NCBI GenBank assembly: GCA_949152475.1
Contig: OX424569.1
Span: 25,403,950-25,467,949 of the forward strand
Origin: Terebella lapidaria
Lineage: Eukaryota > Annelida > Polychaeta > Terebellida > Terebellidae
Direction: 5' to 3'
DNA: 64,000 bases
Below, in pieces: positions 34,441-46,400 of this stretch; the first letter of the stretch is position 1, and each line of letters starts with the position of its first letter. The notes under the pieces are model-generated. The model made no database searches. It was not told where the DNA came from and was given only the letters and a program-made list of their open reading frames with translations. The translations under genes were made by a program, and so were the position numbers.

Positions 34441-34641
34441 GTCTGCCTATTCTGTGGAATATACAACATAGCCCGGTTGAAATGGCTGCGTCGAGATCTC
34501 AACACTACTGATTATAACGTGGACTTTGACGATGTCGCCCTGATGTGGATCGAGTCAAAGTTTAGAATACGAAGCACTTTCGTGTACTTCATATGGTGGC
34601 AAAGTTTACCACTATTTCTCCCCATTTTCCCTAGTGCAAAG
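34441..34641 (+). CDS. Orphan exon-like segment with GC-AG type donor
   Basis: Acceptor TTGTTTGGGTGTAG|GTC. The only open frame runs 67 codons (VCLFCGIYNIARLKWLRRDL at the start, VDFDDVALMWIESKFRIRST in the middle, then hydrophobic FVYFIWWQSLPLFLPIFP). It ends at AAAG|GCAAGT, the classic GC donor, or two codons later at TAA. GC content is higher than in the flanks. I do not recognise it. In phase 0 it cannot splice directly to the first polycystin exon, which needs one carried base. It may be a terminal exon or relic of another gene. Confidence 0.35.
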
Positions 34642-35219
34642 GCAAGTTAACTTTTATTTTTACTCCGTTTCCTACACCAGTTCATACGCATCACTTACAT
34701 TTACAAAAACATGCAAACACCAGGCGGAGTACTTAGCAGGGATTTGTTGTTCGTATAGTGCAGAGTAGTATTCACATATATTATTACCAAATAACACACG
34801 TTAACAAAATACCACGCGTTTTGTAGTGTTTTATTTGCAGATATTTGCTGCGGCAAAGCGGATGTAGGCGACAAGATGTCCACTGGACTTGGAGATGGGA
34901 GAAGAGGAATGGAGCTCGTGGAACAGTCACACACACAAACAAACACACAATACACATCATTTCTCCTCATCCGCAAACACATCATTTCACATCACCATCC
35001 TCATCCATCATCGGCATCATCTCATCCTAATAAAACCTTCTTGCCTCCCACAGGTTACGCTATACCAGACATATTACTAATCTACGTTTTAACTCTCTCA
35101 CCCTCCCTCCAATTACCCCACCCCTGCCCATGCCTCAAATTCTACTCCCAACCCCCCCCCTCCCCGACCCATGATGGAATGCATGTTTGCCCTTCTTTTT
35201 CAACCCTCCAAACTCCCAG

Positions 35220-35512
35220 ATCGGGAGATTACCGGGTTTGACGTGACAACCGAAGCTGCCGAGCAGGGATCTCCATCTTTCCTCAATGTCAACATGACCG
35301 ATGGCAGTGACATCACGATCTTCATCGACTGGGGCGATGGGTCTACAGTCGAGGAGCGACACTATGCTGACCCGAACTCGCTCGCTGTATTGAACATCAC
35401 GTTTGACGATGTCGGAACCTACAACATCACGGTGTGGGCCAGCAACGATAGATCCTACCTCGTGGAATCTGTGCTTGCAGAAGTTGACACTACCATTATA
35501 GGAACAGTCCAG
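35220..35512 (+). CDS. PKD1-like: Polycystin exon 1 (first detected): PKD repeat 1
   Basis: Acceptor CAAACTCCCAG|AT, donor GTCCAG|GTGAGT. Encodes one PKD repeat with IDWGDGSTV and DDVGTYNITVWASND. It begins with two bases of a codon, so a preceding exon is required. Confidence 0.88.
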
Positions 35513-38500
35513 GTGAGTTTTCACTGCCTCCTTATCACAATATACGATAGCACACCATAAAAAGGTCTTTTACCAATTCATTCCTTATGAGGCACTACTT
35601 CCTTTCATTTAGACCCAGAACACAAGCATTGACGCTGACACAGTGACTCGCTTCTCAATATCCCTGACATCCGGAAGTAGATTGACACTGGGTTTCGACT
35701 ATGGAGATGGGAACACTCACAGTGAATACCAAGATACATACGATCTGATTCCAGCCACTCCCACATACAGCTACATAGAAATGGGCAAGTACAACCTGAC
35801 GGTGACTCTGTCAAACTCGCTGATGACACTCGAGTTCCCATTCACCATGCTAGTTGGGATTCCTATTACCTCAATGGACATCACGGATGACTCGCCAAGC
35901 ATATCAGGAGAGAACACAACATTCACGGCAACACTCAGCAACAGCAGCATGGTCACCTGTTCCTTCACATTCGACGATTCAACATATGACGTCGTGTACT
36001 ACCTGTTGACCGAAACAGCTTTCACAGTGACCCACAGTTACGCTCAGCCAGGCATCTACAATTTGGAAGTGGTCTGTGAGAATGATTTTGGAAGCACGAG
36101 TTACTCCAAACAGGTAATCGTACAAGAAGCGATCCTCGGCTTGACTGTCACACCACTTGAATACAAATGCATCAAAGGCGATGATGTCGTGATTGAATGG
36201 ACGGTTACGAATGGAACGAACTTGACCTTCACCGCGACAGTAGATGGCAGTGGCCCTGAAGGCGTGATCGCCTACAATTTCGGTGACACGTCTGGGAGCG
36301 TAACGCTTCGGGAAGCCGACTACACAGATTATGGGGACTATGAAGTTATCATCAGCGGAGAAAATGATGTCTCGTCTGACAACATCAACATGTCCTTGAT
36401 TGTTGACAGGCAGATAACTGGTCTGACTCTTAGCACAGATAGTAGCTACTTTGAACCGTCGGTTTCTGTCTCATTCACTGTTGCAGTCACTGAAGGCTCA
36501 AGAATCACATACATTTGTGACTATGGTGATACCAACGACGCCACCCAACCATTCAATGACCTGACTCAGAACAGTGTGTTCTCACATGCATACAGCACTG
36601 TTGGCTACTATATGGTCAACTGCTCAACTGAGAATTCAATCAGTGCCGAGTATGTTCTCAATGACATTGGGATCGAGTATCCAGTTGACCCAGCTACAAC
36701 AATGAGTTGGATAAATCTGACAAATCCCGGGACAGTAACATTCACGCTATCGCAAGGAAGTCCGAACACACCAACCTCTGTGTATGCTGAATGGGATCAT
36801 GGAGATGGAGCTGGTAATGTGACAGAACCCGTTGTCATCTCCCCCACCACTCCGTACACTCATGACCACAGCTATCCACAATATGGCTATTACACAGTAC
36901 ACACAACGCTGTATAACAACGTATCATCACTACCACTGACTACAGCACAGTACGTCATGATTGGGGTCGAAATCACCGGTCTTCAGGTGACTGCAGATGC
37001 ATACTTCGTCTCAGTGGGTGAGCTGGTTACCTTCACGGCACATGTTGATGCAGGCTCCGATTTGACGTACACCTTGGACTATGGCGACGGTACTTCTGTG
37101 GGTACAGCATCCAGAACAACAACTGACTGGACAACGGCTGATGACACAACACTCACACATACGTACGGGGCACCAGGAAATTACGGAGTAGAGCTGTCCG
37201 CCTCCAATGTTCTACAAGATGTCGATCCTATCACCATGGCTATCAACATGACCATCCAAAACATCATTGATGGACTCCAGCTGACAGCATCGAATTACTG
37301 GTCAATTGTTGATGGGGCAGTACCATATGTTGTGACTATGGACCCGTCATCTACTGCTCCATCTGGCCCTATAAACTGCACATGGACATACAATGATGCA
37401 TCCACTGAGGTTACGGATGGCCTGCCGCTGACCACCAGTTCACCCCTTAATCATCAACATACTGAAGCTTCCATTGGAAACAAGACAACTTCCGTTACAT
37501 GCAACAATGATGTTTCATCTGAAGTTCGGCAAGTTGTAGTGGTCTTGGAGCAGCCAGTGGTTGACCTCGTGGTGACGGTGGACACTCCAGCCATAGCCAC
37601 ACTCGGTACTTCCCAGCTCACCCTTGCTATCTCTGCTGGGTCACACGTGACATACAGCATTGATTATGGTGATGGTGAAACAGGAGCTTCAGTACATTCC
37701 AACGTGTTGGACAGTACTGCATCAGTCGTGGTCACTCACGTGTATAGCAACGCTGGCAACTACACAATCAATGTGACAGCATCGAATGACGTCAGCTCGG
37801 TGAGTGATACTGTGGAAGTCATCGTGCAGAAACCAGTTTCAACTGGGATCATTTTGTCGAATCATCCTTATGGCGTACCACAAGGCGCTCCGGTTGAGTT
37901 TACCATAACGCCTCCGGTATTAGATGTGCAAGATGACATATTCGTACAGATGAGCTATGGAGATTCCTCCCCGGATGAGACGCTTTTTGCTGGTGACATT
38001 GACCCGGCTGATCCTTTCATTCATTCCTTTCAATACACCACTGTGAATTCCCCAGTTGGTCCGAAAACCATCACAGCCAACCTAAGCAATCTCATCAGCT
38101 ACCAAGAGATAACATCGAGCATAATTCTTCAGAATGAAATAAGTGGATTCAACCTCATGCTTCTGACACTAAGTCAGGATGATGGAACAACACCAGCAGT
38201 CCGCATAGACAGTCCAGCAGAGATTTATGTTAATGCCAGCACTGGAACTGATATACAGTTTGACCTTGTTGATCTTGGTCATACCCAAACATTAACAGGT
38301 GAAGGTGGAAGTTACACTTTCACTCACACTTGGACAGAAGACGGAGCCATTCAGGTCATTGCAAATGCCACCAATGGTGTCACCTCTTTAACGCTTACTG
38401 ACGTATACTTCGTCCAAAATCCTTTGGTAGCTTCTGACCTGGTCATTACCATTACTGGATATGAAAGTGTACCGAACACAACAATGACAACTGGAGGTAC

Positions 38501-41500
38501 CGGCCACGAACTACACATAAAATGTGACACGGTGGATACAGCTTTAACCCCGACAAATGTCACTGCTTATATCGAGTATTCATCCAATACGGAAACAACA
38601 ACAGAGTTCATCCCTTCGTGGCCATACGTCATCACTTCTCCACCTTTCACAACACTCGGAGTTGGGTCGATGACTATCGCTTTCCACAATCACATCAGCG
38701 ATCTTGTCAAGACACTGGCATATGACGTGGAAGAGAAGATAATTGGACTGAATCTCACGGCCCCAGCTGATGCAGTCCCTTACCAAACAGCAATCTCATA
38801 CTCGATGGCATTAGCGGCAGGCAGCCACGTTACTATAGAGGTCAACTTTGGGAACGATGAACCAACAGAAACTTTCCAAATGAACCAAGTGGCTCCATTC
38901 ACGGAGAGGGCATTCACATTCCCAGACTATACATATCCATTACCTGGTGTGTTTACATTGCGTGTGAATGCAAGTAATTCATTCAACTATGTGGTGCAGG
39001 AAGCCACGGTTGTGATCGTTGCAGACTTGCCAGTTATGACTCTAGACGATGTCGCCACAATTGAATACATGGACGGACCTGTACTAGCCAACCTGCACAT
39101 CAGAGTGCAAGACTACATACCTTTTGACGTCAGTGTTGAGGTGAACTATGGCAACGGCGTTGAGCACTTATCAAAGTCCCTTGCGCAAGACATTGAGCTG
39201 ACACGAAGCTATGACTCAATTGGATTTTATGACGTCATGATCAACATAAGTACACCTTTCGATTGGCAAGCTCTGAACAAGACCATCAGTGTACAAAGAA
39301 GACTAGCTAACCTGAACTACTATGTGAGGCTACCGAATGAAAGTCCTGCAAGTGAGCTGGAGTTCATAGTTGGATCTGCGCTGGAATTCGTCCCTTCGTT
39401 TGAAGGCACTAATCCAGAGTTTAGATGGCAAATTTACACATTGTCTGATGAAACGAGAGCCTTGCAACATGATGAAGTGGTAACTCCAGATGAACCACAA
39501 GTCTTTGTGTATGTTCTACCCAACCCAAATGACTACCTGGTGAAACTCACGGCATCAAATGGACTAGGTCTTGCACTTGAAGTTGAGAAAGCAATCAAGA
39601 TAATATCGAATGGTTTCATAGAGTCATTCTCCTACGACAATCAGCTCTCAAAATTCGAGGCAACCTATTTCAACCTGACGCTGACACGTCCACTGGCAAC
39701 AGCATGTGTGAGGATGAAATTGACTGATATTTATTGGTTTGCCGAGGATATCGACAACTGCAAAGCAATAAACAGTTTTGACTCTCTTTTGAGCAACTTC
39801 GAGCTTACACCGACTGGAAGCCGGGTCTACACCAAACGAGAGAGTTTCACCGAAACAATGAATTATCCGATTGAAGTCCACGTGTATGACAGTCGGTTCC
39901 CAAGCTTTGAACCTGACGTGGCTACTGGAACTGTCATCGTCACAGAGTACTGCAATCCTCCATCAGTTACCTTAACTGGAGAATATAACAGCGCGAATAA
40001 TACCTTGAAAGGCAGGAAATCAGACGAAATATTCCTCAGCCAAGAAAATTTCAACCTGGTAGTTGATTGTCAAGTGACCTCGGAAGTCGACCGTGCCTGG
40101 ACACTATTCCCATCGAATCCACAGGGAACCGTATCCGACTCAGTCGCCAATGACCCAACAAAATTTTTGATGAAAGCTGATGGACTCTATATCGAACCAC
40201 AAGCATTAAACTATGGGATATATTATGCCAACTTTCAACTGACAATGAGTGGTTATCCTTCAATGACAGACGGAGCAGGATTATACTTTGAGGTGGTACA
40301 GTCACCAGTGACGACCGGTTTCGAGCAGGATTACCTGTTGCTGGGAGCAGACGAGATTAAGACCATCGATGCTCTGACGCGTACAAGTGACCCTGATGTG
40401 CCAAAGCCAGAAGACAAGTCGGGCTTTCAATTCATGTGGTTCTGCTTCAAAGAGTCAGAAACAGAGATGTTGTGGGCCGAGAACAATGCCAACGCGGATT
40501 ACACCGGACCAGCAATACCACTGCCTACAGATAGTAAGACTAAACTTTAGATCTACAACAATATGATAATATAAGTTGGATGAGTTCAGTAATAATTCTT
40601 GCACGCATGCGTGTACATATTGTTGTTTGTAACTACACACATGCTGTATGGATAAGCTCTGTAGTATAATGGATATTCTTTATTTTATTTCCATAGGTAG
40701 TGGTCAGGCCAACAACCAAGGAGGATGCTTCGGAAATGGTCCTGGTCGTATTGATGTGAGCACTGGCCAGTTTGATCTGCAGACGAAATACATGAAGTTC
40801 AACAATACATATAAGATGCGTGTGGTGGCGAAAAAAGGGGCGCAAACAGCCAGAGCTGACCTACTTATACAGATTCAGCTAGGTAGTCCTCCGGCCATTC
40901 AAATACGGTAAACCAACTTACAACTTTTATGATAATCCATCTATATGCATTCTGTTTCTTCATGGTATGCCTCTTACAACTGTACTGAACTCTTCTATAC
41001 GCAGATGCCTACGGAACTGCATGACGAAAATCGACCCACAGAGAGTGTATGAAGCTGTTGGATCATGCGAAACATGCCCTACTCCTGCTCAAGGCACACA
41101 GCACCAGTTTAAGTGGTCCTTGCTGTTGGACGGACAACAAACTGACGTCTCGCATCGGGCAGCTCCTTGTAAGTAGTATGATGCTTTCATGGTCATGTGT
41201 TATGAGAATGATCTTTCCCACTGTTATTTGAAGTCCACTGATGTTTGAAGTTGCTTGAATACATGTGTCCTAGACTTGGAAATTATGGCCTTGATCATAT
41301 TCAATTCAAAACGACAAATGGTTCCATTTGTAGTGAGTGACAAAGAGTCGACAATCGAACTTCTGTCTGGAGACTTACTAGAAGGCAAAAGCTACCAGCT
41401 GAAATTACACGTGATCCCAGCACCTGGTTCGCCTGTGACTGATGGCCAAGACATCATTATCCTCAATGTCAACTTCAAACCGTGGGATGGTGATTGTGCT

Positions 41501-43414
41501 GTGGATCCTGCAGAAGGTCAGGTTCAGCCCTTCGTTCAGCGACTTCATTTCGTAATGCAGTTCAGTATTCAGACTACACGTTCTTTTAATTGGTTATCAG
41601 ACTATGTTCTTTTAATTGGTTATCGTTTGTTTCCCTCTTACAGGAGAAGCTCTTCTCACTTCGTTCTCTTTGTCCTGCTTCGACTGGAAAGACGATGGTG
41701 ACCTGCTCGTGACAGCGAGAACAGCTGCAGAAGTCACAAAGCTCACGTATTCTTTTGATTATGCCAAATCTCCTACCGAGCGTGTTGTGATCTCCTCCTC
41801 CAGCACGATATTAGCAAAAGGCAGGGAAGAAGACGACTTCATGGTGACCATCTTCTTCAAGGTTTCGGACGAGTACATGTCATATGCGGAGATCCAGAAG
41901 CAAGTCAAGGTATGAGCATTTTACGTTCTTTCAATTCATAAAATTTTGAGGAATATCATATAATATCATCATCTTCATTATGAGGAATATCATAATGACC
42001 GACTTGAACTTGATACAAGGGGACACCTACACACAGCAAGACTGTTCAAACAGTTCAACTAGACATATTGTGACATGAAAGTTATTGTATATTACATAAC
42101 ACCAGGTCACGGAAAGCACGAATCCCAATGCTGTCGACGACGCGTTGGACGCTCTGCAGCAACAGGGGGCTGGAACCATGTCTATAAACGTCAACTCCGC
42201 CTTGTCGCTGCTCACTGTCATCAGCTTGGAGATCACGGAGTCGGCACAGTCACTGGTTGAGCAGCAGACAGCTACCTCAGGGGACTCTGGATCTGGTGGC
42301 ACTGGAGGCTCAAGTGGAGGTTCTACAGGAGGCTCTACAGGAGGCTCCACCGGGTCCATGGAGGATGCACAGGCAGCGTTGGTGCAGCAACAGATCGATA
42401 AAGAGGAACAGGTAGAGTTATTATGATGCTTTATATGCCACTCTCACAAACAAATTGTGCTACGGATCTAGTCACGCTCCAGGAATGTCTCAAAGATGTC
42501 CAAAACTGGATGAATGCAAACAAGCTTAAGCTCAATCCAGATAAAACTGAGTTCATCCTGTTTGGTACCAAGTCTCAAAGGGCTAAGATGGCAGATTGTT
42601 TTCCAGTGGATGTTCTTGGAAATGAAATCAGTCCTACGGAAAAAGCTCGCAATTTAGGTGTTGTTTTTTATTCTGATTTTTCATTCTCCAATCAGGTTGT
42701 TTCTGTTTGTAAATCATGTTTTGTGGGTCTTCGTGACCTAAGAAGGATCAAGCGTAATCTCTCGAAAAGCAATACAATTACATTGGCTAATGCACTAGTT
42801 AGTAGTAGACTTGATTATTGTAATTCACTGTATAGGTCTTTATCCAGTCGGGATTTGAATAAGTTACAATGTGTTCAGAATACTTTGGCCCGCATTGTCA
42901 CTCGGACATCTAAGTTCTCTCATATTACCCCTGTTCTCAGGTCACTACATTGGTTGCCCATTAGGCACAGAATAGAGTTTAAAACCGCAACAATTATTTA
43001 TAAATCATTGCATACGGGACTACCTGCATATTTCAACGATCACCTAACTCGCTACACATGTAAAGTAAACACGAGGCGTGGCAATCCTGATAACTGTTCC
43101 TCCATGTCCCACTTTATAAACCTTCCATTAATTAATCAAAGGTTCAATTTCGAAACACTTTGAGTTATGACGGCCCCTCACTTTGGAATTCCCTACCAAA
43201 TGATATTCGTTCTGCTCCAACCCTGTCTAGTTTCAAGCATCAGCTTAGGACGCATCTATTTCTGGATGCCTATCCCCCTTAACCTTCTCAACACAGCCGG
43301 TTGTCATTTCGATCACGAACTGTTTCTGACCACGTTTTATGATATTGGTTATTAATCAAGACTGTTGCGCCTTAGAATTCGTTATTCGAAATTAAGCGCT
43401 ATAAAAGTTTGATA

Positions 43415-43456
<42 letters not shown>

Positions 43457-46400
43457 GGTCCTCCAAAGCTGTACATGAATAATATTTTATATAAGAATTA
43501 ATATATATCGACAAAAAGATAGAAGGTAGAAAGATGTAGAACCTGATGATGCATGGAAATGTGATACATTTATGTATTCATACGTGTATGCCATAACAAA
43601 CCACCAGTAAGGTTGATGACATGACTCGCTAGAGCAGATCCCATGCAATGTGGAGATAAATGACATTTAAGAATTCCGGAGAAGAACTTTCAGTTTTCGT
43701 CAAGCTTCTGTTTGCTTCCACCTTCAGAGATTTGCACAAGTGGTGGAAATGACGGCTAGCCTGGCTGACGAGACAAAGACCTCCGTACCACTTTCCACTG
43801 AACAGAGCGCGCAAGTCGCCAGCGTCCTCGCCGGGATGTCGTCAAACTTCGGCAAAAACACCAAACCACTTGCCATGGTGCGTCCCTTATTTCATGACTC
43901 TCACAACTGATGGTTGATGTTTTATTTGGTGATAATGCACCCTCCCCCCCCCCCCCCCTCTCCTTGTTCAAACAATTCAAATTGGTTTTATTTTCTTCCT
44001 TGCAGACAAGCGCGTTCTCTTTCGCCAAGGCTGTAACAGTGCAGGATGCTGACACCGAGCCATTGGAACCAGAAGCTCAAGAGAACTTTTTCCTCGGTAT
44101 GTCACGCTATTGGCTGCATAGGCTTTGTTTCGATAGCATTCATCCACTCAAGAACACTACTGCAGACGTTGTTGTTAAATAAGTAGGCAGTGCGTTAGGT
44201 AATATTGTATCAATTGCATTTCAGATGTGTTGACTGTTGGTGGAAAAGCCGTGGAAGCATTGGACCCACAGCCAAAAGGTAATGGATAGTAGATAATTAT
44301 AATGATTATGATTACTATAAAATTTGATAACCAATTATTGGCCCTAGATATCCTTCTACAGTGATACGACCCCAAGTCCACTTAGACCTTTAACCATAAG
44401 GGCATGCACCACAAATAACCCTGTTTTGACTTTCAATACGTGTTCACTCCATGTTGGTACTGGTCCCGATGTTCAAGAACTCCTGTTCTATGTTCCAGTG
44501 GTGACGACGCTGGAAGAGGAGTTGGAGACTCTGGCTGATGTTCCCCTGACGGAGGAGGAGGAAGACGCAGAGCTCGCGCGGAGGGAACAGGAGAGAGAAC
44601 TCGCTGAGGAACTGGTACGTGTGACAGCACGACAGAACCTTAGCCCAAATTACCATTGTTAATCGAGCGTGGAACAGTTGAAAAGCAGTATCGGGAAAGA
44701 TGCCACACGTACATGTACGTTATACTGCCGGTTTCTTCTAACGGAAATTGGCCCAGCTTGTGACTGAGTGATGGTGTTTTCCAGTTTCAGTTGGGGTACA
44801 TCAAATCGTAGGCCTACAGCTCAGTTTAATCTCATGCATGAGGATACAGCTAACTGAAATTGACTTTCTTTGTGTCTTTAATTGCAGTCGAGACAGGCTG
44901 CAGACAGCATGGTTCAGTCTCAGGCCGCCATGAAGCAGAGCCTCGCGGAGAACACAGTCGACAACATTCAGACCACTTTGAAAACTGATAACATTGAACT
45001 AGCCGTGGTGTCCACGACTGACTCTACCAAAATGAACAACAAGGAGGTCGAGTTGACCAACTCCTCCGTGACGATCATTGACTTCACAAGCAATGTAGAT
45101 GCCGCGACAGCTCAGAAACCTAGTGGAGTGGAGGTATGTGATCCACTTGGAAAAGTGGGGGTAACCCGCGAAGTAATCAATGCATAAAAGCAGCCCATCT
45201 CACACCAATACAATATATTTTGACATTACAGTGGTCACTTTTGGTGGCAACTATATAAAGATTTTGGGTCAAGAAAAGAGTGAATCAACATTCTCTTTCA
45301 CAGGTGTCGATGAACACGGAAAATTTCCTGTCCTTCGACCCGAGTGCGGCAGAAGTGGACTCGCCAATTGTCTTGATGAGTGTGGTGTCATATAATGAGG
45401 ATAAAACGGAAACCACAAAACTGGAAAATATCCCGATCGTAAGCATTGTCCAGATGTTCAGTATATTTCGATCGCACAAAACGATGACTAGCGTTGAAAT
45501 GATGCGTTTGTTATCGCATATGAATCCACTGATTCATAAGGAGCTCGCAATCAAATTATCGTTGTTGTTTCCTTAGGCTCTGACGCAATCGCACGAGAAT
45601 AACATCACTCGTGACAACCTAACGAACCTCGTGGTGGACCCAGACTCAGGCATCATCTACAGCAGTATTCCTATAGATTTCCTCTACTCGGCCGTCATCA
45701 GCACCATTGAACCAGACGACCCCACCGTCGAGAGTATCAAGGTATGCCGCGAGAACAGAACACAAAACATTGTACTCCTCAGATTCTTGAATTCTCTCCA
45801 GTTACATAATTATCGAGTAGGCGTATACATATTCAATGAACTCGTTCCCATAGTGTACAGTAGGGTACATCAATACCAGTAGAGTAGGGTGGATCAGTAC
45901 CAGATTACCAGAGGTTATTCAAACAATCCATATTAGAGTGTACTTGCGATTTGAATGCTATTACTGTACACTATGATAGGCCACCTTTCAACCTTACAGG
46001 TTTGAAGTATTAACACATACATGAACATCTTGATCAAGTCTCCCTGTACTCTTCCAGGTGTATGCCAGTATCAACTGCCCGGATGTTGCCTTGTGTCGCC
46101 CGAATAGCACTTACCACAACTACTCAACCTCGGCCAACGCTACGAACGGCTGGAAACTCTACATCCCAGCCAGCATCGTGACGGGAGATATTTTCCTCGG
46201 CCTGGAGTTTGTATGTGAGTACATTCAAACATCTCTTAGATATACCGATACAAGTATCTTATATATCAGTGCCATGTAACAAGTGAACGTGTACTCATCT
46301 ATTGCGTTTTTGGCGTAAGTGAAGAAGACTGATTTGTAGTATTCTCGATCTATATGGTAATTGATGGAAGTGTGAATGGACTCACTCATTTAGTCCTTGG

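Noticed and set aside
34876..35241. 121-codon + strand ORF just before the polycystin gene as its first exon
   Set aside because: His/Pro/Ser low-complexity from simple-sequence DNA. It crosses the good acceptor at 35219 in the wrong frame for the PKD repeat.
42423..43163. 246-codon ORF as part of the polycystin gene
   Set aside because: It is reverse-transcriptase sequence of a LINE in an intron; exons 7 and 8 join in phase 0 without it.
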